Shown here: positions 48,478 through 58,056 of the stretch, piece by piece
How positions within the stretch are numbered: the first letter of the stretch is position 1
Layout of the letters: each line of letters begins with the position of its first letter
Assembly: GCF_001442755.1 (NCBI RefSeq)
Contig: NZ_CP006367.1
Span: 3,286,001 to 3,350,000, forward strand
Direction of reading: 5' to 3'
DNA length: 64,000 bases
DNA from: Aureimonas sp. AU20
GTDB taxonomy: Bacteria > Pseudomonadota > Alphaproteobacteria > Rhizobiales > Rhizobiaceae
The notes under the pieces: generated by a model
Told to the model about the DNA's origin: nothing
The model's input: only the letters and a program-made list of their open reading frames with translations
The model's database searches: none
Program-made: the position numbers and the translations under genes

Positions 48478-48834
48478 TTACTCTCCCAGGCCGTCGCGGA
48501 TCATGGTGGTCACCTCGATCATGGTCGAGAAGCTTTCGCGCTGGCCGAGCCGGATGGCCTCGGCCTCGCGCATGACCCAGAGCCCGATCGAAATCAGACT
48601 GGCGCGCAGCTCCTCGGGGAGCGCGTTGCCGGGGGTGGCGAGGTCTTCCACCAGGATCGACCAGAGATTGCGCGTCAGGTAGATCGCCTCGATCGCCTCG
48701 CGCGAGCGGGGGCCGGCCGCATCGGCGCGCTTGAGCGCGTCGACCATGCGGTCCAGCGCCTCGCGCTCCCTCTCGCGAGCCGTCGCCGAACTGTCCTGCG
48801 TGACCTCGGCATAGGAGAATTGATACATTCCCAT
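48478..48834 (-). CDS. flaF: Flagellar biosynthesis regulator FlaF
   Basis: 118 residues. FlaF works with FlbT in flagellin secretion and post-transcriptional control. Typical segments are YAEVTQDSSATARERERE and TRNLWSILVEDLATPGNALPEELRA. First of the flaF-flbT-flgD-fliQ run. Confidence 0.93.
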   Translation of the reverse strand: MGMYQFSYAEVTQDSSATAREREREALDRMVDALKRADAAGPRSREAIEAIYLTRNLWSILVEDLATPGNALPEELRASLISIGLWVMREAEAIRLGQRESFSTMIEVTTMIRDGLGE

Positions 48835-48920
48835 TCCTCAAAGCGGCGGGCTGTCATGCCCTTTTGTTCGGGGTGTCGCGCGGCCGGAACCGCGCTCAGA
48901 GAGGGTGGCCGGGGCGACTC

Positions 48921-50030
48921 TCAGAGGTAATTGAGGATGCTCAAGCCCTGGAGCTTGCCGGTGACGGCGAAGGTCGCGTCGAGCTGCGTCTTCAACTGGT
49001 TGATCAGAAGGCCGGCTTCGGTCTGGTCGACGCCTTCCAGACGATCGTAGGCAGCAGCCACGATGTCCTTCTGCTTGGTCAGAAGCGTGTTGGCGGCTTC
49101 CACCCGATTCTGTCGCACACCAAGATCGGCTTGAACCTTGACGATTCCGTCTTGTCCGGCCTTCAGCTTGCTCTGAGCTGCCGTGGTCAAGGCCTGGCGC
49201 GCGGAGTCGCCCATCTTGCTGATGTCGAGGGCGCCGATCATGGCATAGGCCGCGACCGTATCCTTGAAGGCGTCGGTGTTGACGTTCACCGACGTGTTGA
49301 TCTGCTCGGACCGGGAGATGTAGGCCGTCGAAGCCGCCCCGCCCGTATCGGCGATGCCATCCCAGATGCCTGGAACGGCAGGAACGGCGGCGGTAGGGGG
49401 ATTGGCGGGCACAGCCGGCACGCCGTAGAAATCGACTTTGAAGCTACGGGCCGTGGTTGCCCCCGCCTTGGTGTAGCCGCTGTCGCTGAAGTAAGCCTGC
49501 ACCTGCGCTTGCGTCGCCTGTGAGACATCCGAGATTCCGAGCGCGTCGAGAAACTTGGACTGCACGGCACCGTACAATCCTGTTACAGCCGTGTTGTCGC
49601 TCTGAATCGGCTGCGTGTTGGCATGTGTGCCCCCGAACAGGAACTCGCCGCTGCTGCTGACATTCACCGCGCCCAGGACCTGCTGGAGGCCCTGCTGCGC
49701 GCTTTGCACCAAAGCCGCGGTGCCCGTGCCCGTCGCAGTGCCGTTGATCAGCGCCTTGGAATAATCGTCGGCGCTGGTCCGGACCGAGGACAGGGCATTG
49801 TCCATGAGCTGGAAGCGGCTGGTGATCAGCTTGTTGGAGGTCAACATGCTGTCGTAGGTGTCTTCCTGCGAGCGGTAGGAGATCGCGTTGCCCGTGACGC
49901 GGCCGAGCGTGCGGCCGACATCGGCGTGACGACCGGTATTGAACTCCTTCTGCGCATCCACGAGCTGGGTCTGGACCCTCTGGATGGTGGAGCGCGAGAA
50001 GTTGCTGAAGGTCAGGCTGGAGATCGTCAT
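48921..50030 (-). CDS. flgL: Flagellar hook-filament junction protein FlgL
   Basis: 369 residues. N-terminal flagellin-like helix (FSNFSRSTIQRVQTQLVDAQ) and C-terminal helix (RVEAANTLLTKQKDIVAAAYD and GLLINQLKTQLDATF) form the D0/D1 core. A Gly/Ala/Pro-rich segment around residues 200-225 is probably a variable outer loop. It follows flgK by 14 bp. Confidence 0.93.
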   Translation of the reverse strand: MTISSLTFSNFSRSTIQRVQTQLVDAQKEFNTGRHADVGRTLGRVTGNAISYRSQEDTYDSMLTSNKLITSRFQLMDNALSSVRTSADDYSKALINGTATGTGTAALVQSAQQGLQQVLGAVNVSSSGEFLFGGTHANTQPIQSDNTAVTGLYGAVQSKFLDALGISDVSQATQAQVQAYFSDSGYTKAGATTARSFKVDFYGVPAVPANPPTAAVPAVPGIWDGIADTGGAASTAYISRSEQINTSVNVNTDAFKDTVAAYAMIGALDISKMGDSARQALTTAAQSKLKAGQDGIVKVQADLGVRQNRVEAANTLLTKQKDIVAAAYDRLEGVDQTEAGLLINQLKTQLDATFAVTGKLQGLSILNYL

Positions 50031-50044
50031 GAGGTCGGACTTCC

Positions 50045-51496
50045 TCAGATGGCTTGCAGAAGGGCGGCCATCATCTGGTCCACCGTTGTGATGATCTTGG
50101 ACGAGGCCTGGAAGGAACGCTGCAGATCGAGAAGGCGGGTGAGCTCGGTGTTCAGGTCGATGCCGGTTTCATTCGACAGCGTCGATTGCGTCTTCTCGAG
50201 AAGCGTCTGCTGGTACTCGTTGGTCGCCAGCGTCTGGGAGCGTGTTCCCTGAAGCCAGCTCATGGACGAGGCGGCGAAATTGGCGATCGTTCCCGTCGTG
50301 TCGGCGCCGGTGGCACTGTAGTTGCGGCTCGTGCGGATCGTTGTAACGAGGGCCGTCAGCCGGTCAGTGTAGCCGGTGGCGGCCGAATCCGTGTTGAGCT
50401 TCGTCCCACCGCTGACGCCGCCGTCGCGGAGCAGGGTCGGATCACCCAGCACCGAACTCGCAACCTTGATGCGGCCAGCTGCGCCTGCAAGCGTCGAGGC
50501 GACGACCGCAGGTGTTCCGCTCGTCGACACAGTAGCGCTCGCATCCTGGAACAGGCCTTGCGCCGTCCCGCTGCCGGACGTCTCGGAAAACACGTCGATC
50601 AGATTGTTGGCGATCGCGTCGAGCTGCGTCTGGAACTGCGGGGCGACCTTGTCGCGAAGCTCCACGAGGCCGGCGATCTTGCCGCTCGTGATCGGCATGA
50701 AGGCGTTGTCGCCGGTCACCACCGTTCCGTCGATGCGGAAGGCGCCACCGGCATCGCCGGGCTTCAGCGAGGGCGTTGGCGTGAAGTCGATGCTGCGCGC
50801 CGTGCGGTCGAACATGGTGACGCCGCTGTCGGTGTAGATCACGACGTCGTTGTCGCCGCGCGACTGGACGGTGATGCCGACATATTCGGACAGTTTCTGG
50901 ATCTGCTGGTCGCGCTTGTCGACCTCGTCCGTCACGTCGCGATTGGCCGACGTGCCGGCCATGATGCGCTGGTTGAGATCCTCGATCTGCTTGAGGATCT
51001 GGCGCATGTCGGTGGCCGCGAGCGCCAGTTCGTGATCGGCGTCCTGGCGAATTTCCTGCACCGTGTCGCTCGCCGAGTTGAGCGAGGTAACGAGATTCTG
51101 CGCGGCCGCAACGGCGGCGCGCCCGACTTCGGAATTGGCGGGCGCCTTACTGTAGCTGACCAGGGCGTCGGTCAAAGCAGAAACGCGCGCAGCCGGCGAT
51201 CCCTTGGCGTCGGTGTCGCCGATCACCTCGTTCAAGCGGTCGAGCCCTCCCGCCAATACGCCGGACCTGGCGACGTCGGACGTGCCGTTCAGAACGTTGC
51301 GGAACAGGGCGGCATTACCGGACTGGGCGACCGAGCGGACCTCGAGGCGACCATCGGCGCCGGTGACGACATTGGCGTATTTGCGCGTCGCGCCGGCGAC
51401 ATTGGCGTTCGCGATGTTGCGCGACACGAGCGCGGTCTGCGTCTGGGCAGCCTGAAGCGACGACGTCGCCGTGTTGATGGCAGACGAAAGGGTCAT
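50045..51496 (-). CDS. flgK: Flagellar hook-associated protein FlgK
   Basis: 483 residues from ATG 51496. N-terminal SSAINTATSSLQAAQTQTALVSRNIANANVAGATRK and the C-terminal GIDLNTELTRLLDLQRSFQASSKIITTVDQMM are standard hook-associated protein core helices (shown only in part). No strong ribosome binding site is seen; ATG 51505 is an alternative. Between flgE and flgL. Confidence 0.94.
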   Translation of the reverse strand: MTLSSAINTATSSLQAAQTQTALVSRNIANANVAGATRKYANVVTGADGRLEVRSVAQSGNAALFRNVLNGTSDVARSGVLAGGLDRLNEVIGDTDAKGSPAARVSALTDALVSYSKAPANSEVGRAAVAAAQNLVTSLNSASDTVQEIRQDADHELALAATDMRQILKQIEDLNQRIMAGTSANRDVTDEVDKRDQQIQKLSEYVGITVQSRGDNDVVIYTDSGVTMFDRTARSIDFTPTPSLKPGDAGGAFRIDGTVVTGDNAFMPITSGKIAGLVELRDKVAPQFQTQLDAIANNLIDVFSETSGSGTAQGLFQDASATVSTSGTPAVVASTLAGAAGRIKVASSVLGDPTLLRDGGVSGGTKLNTDSAATGYTDRLTALVTTIRTSRNYSATGADTTGTIANFAASSMSWLQGTRSQTLATNEYQQTLLEKTQSTLSNETGIDLNTELTRLLDLQRSFQASSKIITTVDQMMAALLQAI

Positions 51497-51567
51497 GGGG
51501 AACACGTCCGCTAAAGAGGATCCGTCGGTGGCCGGCCGCAGGTTTGCGGCCGCGCCCTGATCTGGGA

Positions 51568-51586
51568 GGGGCGCCGAAGGCGCCCC
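51568..51586. other. Strong hairpin between flgE and flgK
   Basis: GGGGCGCC / GGCGCCCC, 8 perfect pairs with a GAA loop, 8 bp past the flgE stop. Wider CGGCCG arms flank it. No U-run follows, so it could protect or process the mRNA rather than terminate it. Confidence 0.5.
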
Positions 51587-51593
51587 CGGCCGC

Positions 51594-53027
51594 TTAGCGC
51601 TTCAGATTGACCAGCACGTCCATGATTTCCGAACCAGTCTGGAAGACCTTGGAATTGGCCGTGTAGGAGCGCTGCGATTCGATCATGGTGGTGAGCTCGC
51701 TCGCCATGTCGACGGTGGAGTTTTCGAGCGCGCCCGACTGGAGCGTGCCCAATCCGCCGCTGCCGCCAAAGCCCATCAGGATCGTGCCAGACTCGACACC
51801 GGCGGAATAAGCATTGCCGGAAACGCCGGTCAGATTATCGGGCGCCGCCACATTGGCGAGCGGAATCTTATAGAGGTCTCGCGACGTGCCGGAGGTGAAA
51901 GTTGCCGTCACCGTGCCGTCCTTGCCGACCGACACCTTGTCGATCACTTCGGCGGGGTTGCCGTTCACGGTCGCCGCCAGCGGCAGGTAGTCCTTCGAAT
52001 ACTGCGTGAAATCGCTGACGTTCAGGGCAATCTTCGAGCCGTTCACGGCGACACCGGGCTCGGTTACCGACAGGTCGATATTGAGGAAGCCGGTGCGGGA
52101 GACCGTATCGACCGTTGTGGCGGTGCCGGAGTTGGGCGTGATGGTCTTTAGCTTACCGGTGGTAGAGTCGAACTCGAACTGGGCGGTAGTGATCGGCGCG
52201 GTGCCTTTGCCATCCGAGGTGCTCGCGCCGTAGGGGAAAGGCGCCTTGGTCGAGGCGTTGGTACCAGTCGCCGGGTTGGCGTCGGCGTGGTTGAAGACCG
52301 CAACGTCCCACTTGTTGTCGTCGACTTTCGTGTAATAGATGTCGAGCGTGATCGCCTTGCCGGTGTTGTCATAGGTGGTGATCGAACTGGCGGAGGTGAA
52401 CTTTACCTCGGTGTCGAGAGCCAGGCCGGCAGTGTCTTTCGGTGTCTTGGGAGCGGTACCTGTGGCGGGGATGACCCTCGCGGCGTCCTTGTTGAGGTTG
52501 GCCGTCAGATCGCCCTTGGTCGTCGGCGTCGCGCTCAGCAGCGAAGCCCTTAAATTTACAGGCTGAAGACCGGCAAAACCGTTCAGCGTGTAGGCCGTGC
52601 CGCTGGTGGTAACGGGGTAACCCATCAGCGTATAACCGGCAGCGTTTACCAGCGAACCATCGGCCTGTTGCGTGAAGGAGCCGGCGCGCGTCAGATAATT
52701 GCCGCTGGAGCCGCCCTTCGTGCTGCCATCGTTCACCACGAGGAAGCCATTGCCGGAAATAGCGAGATCCACCTTCTTGGAATTGGTGGAATTGGCTGTG
52801 TAGGAAATACCGCCCTGCTCGCTGACCAGTGTGCGCACATTGGCTTCTACGGCACCGGAATTATACTGACCTGCGCTGCTCGGCAGGATCTGTGATGAGA
52901 ATTCCGTCGTGGTCTGCTTGTAGCCGTTGGTGTTGGAGTTCGCGATGTTCTCCGACACGGCGCTGAGCCGCGTGGCCTGCGCGTTCATGCCCGAAACGCT
53001 CGTGCGCATTAGTCCGCCGATGCTCAT
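51594..53027 (-). CDS. flgE: Flagellar hook protein FlgE
   Basis: 477 residues, AAGGAG just upstream of the ATG. The N-terminus has RTSVSGMNAQATRLSAVSENIANSNTNGYK (partial quote), the flagellar rod/hook signature, and the C-terminus ENSTVDMASELTTMIESQRS with YTANSKVFQT. The middle is a large variable region. It is preceded by its own 214-bp control region with a near-CtrA site, downstream of the ftcR terminator. Confidence 0.95.
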   Translation of the reverse strand: MSIGGLMRTSVSGMNAQATRLSAVSENIANSNTNGYKQTTTEFSSQILPSSAGQYNSGAVEANVRTLVSEQGGISYTANSTNSKKVDLAISGNGFLVVNDGSTKGGSSGNYLTRAGSFTQQADGSLVNAAGYTLMGYPVTTSGTAYTLNGFAGLQPVNLRASLLSATPTTKGDLTANLNKDAARVIPATGTAPKTPKDTAGLALDTEVKFTSASSITTYDNTGKAITLDIYYTKVDDNKWDVAVFNHADANPATGTNASTKAPFPYGASTSDGKGTAPITTAQFEFDSTTGKLKTITPNSGTATTVDTVSRTGFLNIDLSVTEPGVAVNGSKIALNVSDFTQYSKDYLPLAATVNGNPAEVIDKVSVGKDGTVTATFTSGTSRDLYKIPLANVAAPDNLTGVSGNAYSAGVESGTILMGFGGSGGLGTLQSGALENSTVDMASELTTMIESQRSYTANSKVFQTGSEIMDVLVNLKR

Positions 53028-53122
53028 ACCTGCTCCTTGCTGCCGAAACGGGGGATTGGCGTGAAGCTAGCGGCTAGGGCTTGCGTCAAACTGCATTACG
53101 GAATGTAAAGCATAATTGGAAA

Positions 53123-53137
53123 TTAACGTTTTATTAG
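53123..53137. promoter_or_regulatory. Near-consensus CtrA-type site upstream of flgE
   Basis: TTAA (53123-53126), 7 bases, TTAG (53134-53137): one mismatch from TTAA-N7-TTAA. It is 96-110 bp upstream of flgE in an AT-rich stretch that contrasts with the GC-rich genes. Confidence 0.35.
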
Positions 53138-53142
53138 TAATC

Positions 53143-53172
53143 AAAAATAAACCCGGCGCAAGAGCCGGGTTT
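53143..53172 (-). terminator. Terminator after ftcR
   Basis: AAACCCGGC (53149-53157) and GCCGGGTTT (53164-53172), 9 perfect pairs, 6-base loop, followed on the minus strand by ATTTTTGA. It lies about 70 bp past the ftcR stop. Confidence 0.8.
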
Positions 53173-53241
53173 AATATTTAAGTCATTATTTCAGACGTCA
53201 GGAGGATTTGAGCAACGCCGTACTCGGCGAAGCGTCCAACG

Positions 53242-53913
53242 TCAGACGCCGATGCCGTAGCCGAGGTAGCGCTTGGAGGAGACCGGATCGTAGCCGAGGC
53301 GCATCTTGAGCTTCTTGCGCAGCTTGGAGATGTGGCTTTCGATGACGTTCTCTTCAACGTTCTCGTCGAAAATGCCGTAGATGGCGCTGAAGAGCTGCTG
53401 CTTGGAAACGCGGCGGCCCTTGTTGGCAACCAGATATTCCAGGATGCGGCGCTCGCGGCGCGGCAGGACCAGCGCTTCGCCGCCGACTTCCGCGTCGCGG
53501 CCATCGGTGAAGACGCAGATTTCATCAACCGAGGTGCGGTTGCGGTCAACCGCCACGTCGCGGCGACGGATGGCGCCGACGCGCGCCAGGATTTCCTTGA
53601 CGTGAACCGGCTTGGCCACCACGTCATCGATGCCGGCGGCGAAGAGATCGAGGGTGGAGTTCAGCGCCTTGGTCTCGGCGAGGGCGATCATCGGGGCGGT
53701 GGAGCGGCTGCGAACCAGGCGGGTGAAGGTGCCACGCTCGGGGAAGTCACCGAGAAGGAAAGCCTCGACCGCCGAGATGTCGGTCTCCGAGGCAGATTCG
53801 ACCCAATCACGGAACTCGTCCACTCCGAAGCCGGCCGAGGAGACGCCTTCCTGCGAGAAAAGCGACTTGTAGCCGTTGGTGACGAGTTCGCGGTTATCAA
53901 CAACTACAATCAT
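53242..53913 (-). CDS. ftcR: Flagellar transcriptional regulator FtcR/Rem type
   Basis: OmpR-like response regulator that activates flagellar genes in Brucella (FtcR) and Sinorhizobium (Rem). It has 223 residues. The receiver domain (1-115) begins MIVVVDNRELVTNGY and contains AAGIDDVVAKPVHVKEIL. The C-terminal winged helix has PRRERRILEYLVANKGRRVS and SHISKLRKKLKMRLGYDP. The N-terminal acidic pocket is degenerate (VVDNRE), as in known FtcR/Rem proteins that may act without phosphorylation. Located between fliK and flgE. Confidence 0.93.
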   Translation of the reverse strand: MIVVVDNRELVTNGYKSLFSQEGVSSAGFGVDEFRDWVESASETDISAVEAFLLGDFPERGTFTRLVRSRSTAPMIALAETKALNSTLDLFAAGIDDVVAKPVHVKEILARVGAIRRRDVAVDRNRTSVDEICVFTDGRDAEVGGEALVLPRRERRILEYLVANKGRRVSKQQLFSAIYGIFDENVEENVIESHISKLRKKLKMRLGYDPVSSKRYLGYGIGV

Positions 53914-54088
53914 CTGGCCCCACCGAGTGTCTTGCGTTTCGTTAGGGAAAAGTTATCCGCCGGGGCCGAATCGGACTATCCCCAAAAATCACTATAGGGT
54001 TAACGGTTCCCAAAGGCGTTGCATAAAAGTCGCCTTGTTTTCAGGACGTTAACCATTTTGGCCGCGTTCCATCCACTTTGCTGCCATG

Positions 54089-54126
54089 CAAAAAGGCGGA
54101 AAGGGTTCCCCCTTCCCGCCTTTTCG
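54089..54126 (-). terminator. Terminator after fliK/motD
   Basis: AAAGGCGGAAAGGG (54092-54105) pairs with the matching downstream arm ending GCCTTT (about 54110-54123) with one mismatch. Minus-strand reading ends in TTTTTGC. It separates the motB-motC-fliK run from ftcR. Confidence 0.75.
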
Positions 54127-54146
54127 ATTTTTCCTGCGTCGTGAGG

Positions 54147-55652
54147 TCAGAGATAGGTGGAGGATCGGCGGCGCGACGGCGCTTCCTCGCGCTCGGCGCG
54201 GGAGCCTGCCTGATCCTGGGGCCTGCGATCCCCACGATCGCCCTCGCGGGCCGAAGACTCGTCCCTTGCGGTCTGCCCGGACGGCGAGCCCGACCCGGAA
54301 TTGTCGCCGCCACCCGTGGAGGCGGAGCTGTCGGAGGCGCGAATGCCGTTCGGCTGCATGTCCTTAGCGACGACAGTGATCGACGCGTCGTCCACCGAGA
54401 AGCCGGCGCGCTCCAGAAGCTGACGCAGCGCGCCGCGATCTTCCGAGAGCAGCACCGCCGTGTCGGCGCGGCTGGCCGCGAGTTCCACGGTCAGGCGCCC
54501 TTCGGACAAGCGCATGGAAACGTCGAGCGTACCAAGATGCTCGGGCTTGAGCTGGATCGTGAGGGTCTTCAGCGCCGCGCCGCCAGCGCGCATGCGAAGA
54601 TGCTCCTGGCTGTCCTGCGAGGCGTTGGCGGCCGGGCGCGGAGCCGGCTCGCCAAGAACTTCGAGCATCCGGTCCGCGATCTGCGTGGCCAGCCCAAGGC
54701 CCCCCGCCCCGCCCACGCCGAGCGCGCTCGCGCCATCGATGCTTGCCGCCTTGGCGGAGCCGGTCGCATCGGCCGCGCGGGCCGAAGCATCCGTTGCCGC
54801 CGATCGATCGGCGTCACCGCGCCGATCACCCCGTCGCTCGTCCGACCCAGACCTTGCCCCGTCGCGACCCGACAGGCGAGCCAGGGCTTCGTCGAAGCGA
54901 ACGGGCAGCGCGGCTTCGTCGCCCGCAGCCTTGTCGGCAGCGGCGGCATCGCCCGCCGATTTCGCCGACGCGGCGGTCACGCGCTCGCCTGCCGCCGCAA
55001 GCTTGGCGGCCTTCTTGTCGGCGAGCCCGGCCAGAACGGCGGCCGTGTCGCTCGCCTTGCCGGCAGCCGCGAGATCCTCGCCCTCCCCGGCTTTGACCTT
55101 CGCCTCGCGTTCGGCGTCGGATCGCACGAGAACCATTCCGTCCTGATGTGGCTCGAAATGGGTTTCCATCTTCAGAACGTCGAGCCGTACGGCCTTGCCG
55201 CCCGACAGCGCGTCGGCGGCCGTGGGCTGCCCGTCCTTGGTCTCGTTCTCAGGAACGAGCGTCCGCACGAGCGCCTTTTCGTCGGATTGGGTCGACTTGT
55301 CCGCCGCACCCGCGACAGCGGTCTGCGTCAGGATACCGAGAAGCGTCTGAAGCGGACGCGGGTCGCTGCTTTCGGCCGGATCGGCCTCGTTACCATCGTC
55401 CTGCCCGTCCGCCGGCTTCGCCTTGGCGGGTGTGGTCGATCCGTCGTCAGTCGCGGTTGCGGATCTGGCCGATGAGGGCGCGTCGGGCTTCGACGTGTCG
55501 TCGGACTTAAGCGCGTCCTTCTGGGCCGGTTTGGCGTCGCGGATCGCGGCGTCGAAAGCGCGCCCCTGGTCGCGATGGGAATCATCGTCGCGCGGGGCCG
55601 TCTTGAAGGCCGGCTCGCGATCCAGAGGCGGCGGAGTGAAATCGATCTTCAT
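54147..55652 (-). CDS. fliK: Flagellar hook-length control protein FliK (MotD)
   Basis: 501 residues. N-terminal two thirds are polar, Asp/Ser/Ala-rich and probably disordered (ruler region). The C-terminal Flg_hook domain contains LKTLTIQLKPEHLGTLDVSM, RLTVELAASRADTAVLLSED and LRQLLERAGFSVDDASITV. In rhizobia this gene was first named motD. A Gly/Ser and Arg-rich tail follows. 5 bp after motC. Confidence 0.88.
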   Translation of the reverse strand: MKIDFTPPPLDREPAFKTAPRDDDSHRDQGRAFDAAIRDAKPAQKDALKSDDTSKPDAPSSARSATATDDGSTTPAKAKPADGQDDGNEADPAESSDPRPLQTLLGILTQTAVAGAADKSTQSDEKALVRTLVPENETKDGQPTAADALSGGKAVRLDVLKMETHFEPHQDGMVLVRSDAEREAKVKAGEGEDLAAAGKASDTAAVLAGLADKKAAKLAAAGERVTAASAKSAGDAAAADKAAGDEAALPVRFDEALARLSGRDGARSGSDERRGDRRGDADRSAATDASARAADATGSAKAASIDGASALGVGGAGGLGLATQIADRMLEVLGEPAPRPAANASQDSQEHLRMRAGGAALKTLTIQLKPEHLGTLDVSMRLSEGRLTVELAASRADTAVLLSEDRGALRQLLERAGFSVDDASITVVAKDMQPNGIRASDSSASTGGGDNSGSGSPSGQTARDESSAREGDRGDRRPQDQAGSRAEREEAPSRRRSSTYL

Positions 55653-55657
55653 GAGCG

Positions 55658-56914
55658 TCAGGGCTTCAAAACTTGAGAGGATTGGGCAAGCGCGGCTTCG
55701 GCGCGAGCGAGAACGGCAGGCACGGCCTCGGCCGGGGCGGCGCTCTCAGCGCCCGCCGGCATCTCGGCCAGCGTCGCGTCGATGGAATCGAGAACGGAAT
55801 AGGCCGCGTCGAGAAGCTTCACATCTTCGGGGTGGAGCCTCGTGCGGTCGATCGCGTCCAGCGTGCGCCGCGCGTCGGCGGTCTTGAGGGACCCCAGCGC
55901 TGACGCCGTCTCGTAGAGTTCGGCCCGGTCGCGGTCGGCGTCGCCGAGACCAGGGATCGCCAGTGCGGCGTCGGCCGCTGCTTGCGCGAAATGCAGGTTG
56001 CCTTCCACCAGCGAGCGACGCGACGCCGCAAGATACAGCGTCTGGCGGCGCGGGTCGGGCAGGCTGGCGATGATGTCCGACATGTCGGCCAGCGTCTCGT
56101 CGGCCTTCTCCGCGGCGCGGCTCGTCACCATGGCCGTGAAGCGGGCTTCGAAATTGCCGGCATAGGCGCTGTTGGAGAAACGGTCGAAATAGCGGCGAGC
56201 CAGCTGATCGGCGCGGCCATGGTCGCCCGAGTCATCCACCAAGGTCGCGCCAAGCCGCAGCGATGCCTCCTCGATCAGCGTTCCCGGCGCGAGAAGCCGC
56301 GCCCGGTCGAGATGCGGAATGGCCACCTCGGGGTGGTCGACCTGGTTGATCTGGCCGAGCACCAGACTGAGCTGCGCGGCGAGAACCGGCTCCATGCCTT
56401 CGAGCTCGACGCCGCTGAGGCGCTTGCGCGCCTTTTCCAGATCGTTGCTGACATAGGCCAGCGTTCCCTCCAGAAGCGGCGTCTGCGCCTCGTCCAGAAG
56501 CTTTTCGCGCATCAGACGCTGGAGCACTTCGGGCGTGCCGCCGCTCAGCGCGAACAGCACTGCCGCGCGGAAATTTCGCGGGTCCTGCCACACGGCGGGG
56601 TCGGCTTCCAGAAAAGTCCGGCCGAAGCGGCGTAGGATGAGCGCCTGGACCCGGATCGCCCGGTCGTTGCCGCGCGCCACCTGATCCTGCAGGAACTGCA
56701 CCGATCGCATGACGTCGAAAGGCATGGGCGTGCGCGTCTTGGCCCAGGCTGCCCCGGCCTCCTCGCCCTCCGCGCCGGGCGTTGCAGCCGCCGGTTCGGC
56801 GGCGACCTCATGGCCGCTCGAAGCGGCTGTCGCGTCATGTCCGCTCTCCTCGGCCCGGAGGGCTCCGGAACCGAGGATCAAGGCGCACAGGGCCACTCCG
56901 AGGACTGTCTTCAC
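55658..56914 (-). CDS. motC: Motility protein MotC (rhizobial)
   Basis: 418 residues. Signal peptide (MKTVLGVALCALILGSGALRA here cut at the cleavage region), then a periplasmic domain with PYEL-like helical repeats such as FDVMRSVQFLQDQVARGNDR and NLHFAQAAADAALAIPGLGD. MotC is known in Sinorhizobium as a periplasmic partner of MotB. The ATG overlaps the motB stop by 4 bp. Confidence 0.9.
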   Translation of the reverse strand: MKTVLGVALCALILGSGALRAEESGHDATAASSGHEVAAEPAAATPGAEGEEAGAAWAKTRTPMPFDVMRSVQFLQDQVARGNDRAIRVQALILRRFGRTFLEADPAVWQDPRNFRAAVLFALSGGTPEVLQRLMREKLLDEAQTPLLEGTLAYVSNDLEKARKRLSGVELEGMEPVLAAQLSLVLGQINQVDHPEVAIPHLDRARLLAPGTLIEEASLRLGATLVDDSGDHGRADQLARRYFDRFSNSAYAGNFEARFTAMVTSRAAEKADETLADMSDIIASLPDPRRQTLYLAASRRSLVEGNLHFAQAAADAALAIPGLGDADRDRAELYETASALGSLKTADARRTLDAIDRTRLHPEDVKLLDAAYSVLDSIDATLAEMPAGAESAAPAEAVPAVLARAEAALAQSSQVLKP

Positions 56915-58056
56915 GCCGCTGGCTCTTTCAGAAGGATCTCGATGCGCCGGTTGCTAGCCGCTTCCGGGTCGGACTCATTGCTGGGTTTGCGGTCGGCAAC
57001 GCCTTCGATCGCCTCGACGCGCTTGTCGTCGAGCCCGCCGCGCATCAGCATGTAGTAGGCCATGTGGGCGCGGTCGGTCGAAAGGCGCCAATTGTCGAGT
57101 TCGCCGCTCGAACGCGCATAGGGGCGCGCGTCCGTATGGCCGCGAATGACGATCGTGCCGGGCCGCGACTTCAGGATGCCGGCGATCTTCTCCATCAGGC
57201 GGATCGCATCGGCCGTTGGCCGGGCGGAGCCGATCTGGAACATGCCGGTGTCCAGCGTGTCGGCGAGCGAAATCGTCACCGTGCCCGAGCCTGGGTCTCC
57301 GGCCTTCACGGCGACATCGGCGGCGGCGCCTGGCGCGCTGGCCTCGATCTCGCGTTCCAGCTTGGCGGCGTCGAGTTCCTGCGCGGTGCGCGGCGCGGCC
57401 GTGGGGGCCGGTGCCGGGGGAACGTTCGCCGTTGCCACCGTCTTGAACTCGTCGGCGGCCGGGGGCGGCAGGTTGTCGCTCAGTGGCTTGTCGGTGAGAT
57501 CGGACGCGCTCGCCACGGTGTTGGGCTGGAGCTGCCAGGAGGTCGGGTCGAACGGGTCGCGATAGGCGTCGCCGCCGTTCAGGCCCGGTAGCCCGCTGCC
57601 ATCGGGCTTGCCCTTGATCGTGCCGTTCTGGGTCGCCGGACCGCCTTCGGCCACGATCTCGGCCAAAACCGCGTAGGGATCGCGGAACAGGGCCTGGTCC
57701 TCGCCGCCCTCGGCCGTGCCGCCGACGGGCTTGCCGCCCGGCTGGCCGGGCTGCGAGTTCGGGCCCGTCGCGGTTTCCGGCGTGCCCTTGGGCGCGTTGT
57801 CGGTCTTCGTCAGCCCGTCCGTCGGCGGAACGTCACTGTTCAGCTCGATCGGGTTGAAATACTGGGCGATCTGCTTCTTCGTGGACTGGTCGGACACGGC
57901 CGTCAGCCACATCACCAGGAAGAACGCCATCATGGCCGTCATGAAGTCGGCGAAGGCGATCTTCCACGCGCCGCCGTGATGGCCGTCCTCGTGCCCGCCA
58001 CCGCGACGGACGATGATGATGCTCTGGTGCTCGTGGGCGGGATCGGATGCGCTCAC
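56911..58056 (-). CDS. motB: Flagellar stator protein MotB
   Basis: Stator subunit anchored to peptidoglycan, 381 residues. N-terminal cytoplasmic segment HEDGHHGGAWKIAFADFMTAMMAFFLVMWL carries the membrane span with the proton-binding Asp in ADFMTAMMAFF. The C-terminal OmpA-like domain has GTIVIRGHTDARPYARSSGELDNWRLSTDRA (partial). A 150-residue Gly/Pro-rich linker lies between. It overlaps motC and the FliH-like gene by 4 bp. motA is not in the window. Confidence 0.95.
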   Translation of the reverse strand: MSASDPAHEHQSIIIVRRGGGHEDGHHGGAWKIAFADFMTAMMAFFLVMWLTAVSDQSTKKQIAQYFNPIELNSDVPPTDGLTKTDNAPKGTPETATGPNSQPGQPGGKPVGGTAEGGEDQALFRDPYAVLAEIVAEGGPATQNGTIKGKPDGSGLPGLNGGDAYRDPFDPTSWQLQPNTVASASDLTDKPLSDNLPPPAADEFKTVATANVPPAPAPTAAPRTAQELDAAKLEREIEASAPGAAADVAVKAGDPGSGTVTISLADTLDTGMFQIGSARPTADAIRLMEKIAGILKSRPGTIVIRGHTDARPYARSSGELDNWRLSTDRAHMAYYMLMRGGLDDKRVEAIEGVADRKPSNESDPEAASNRRIEILLKEPAA

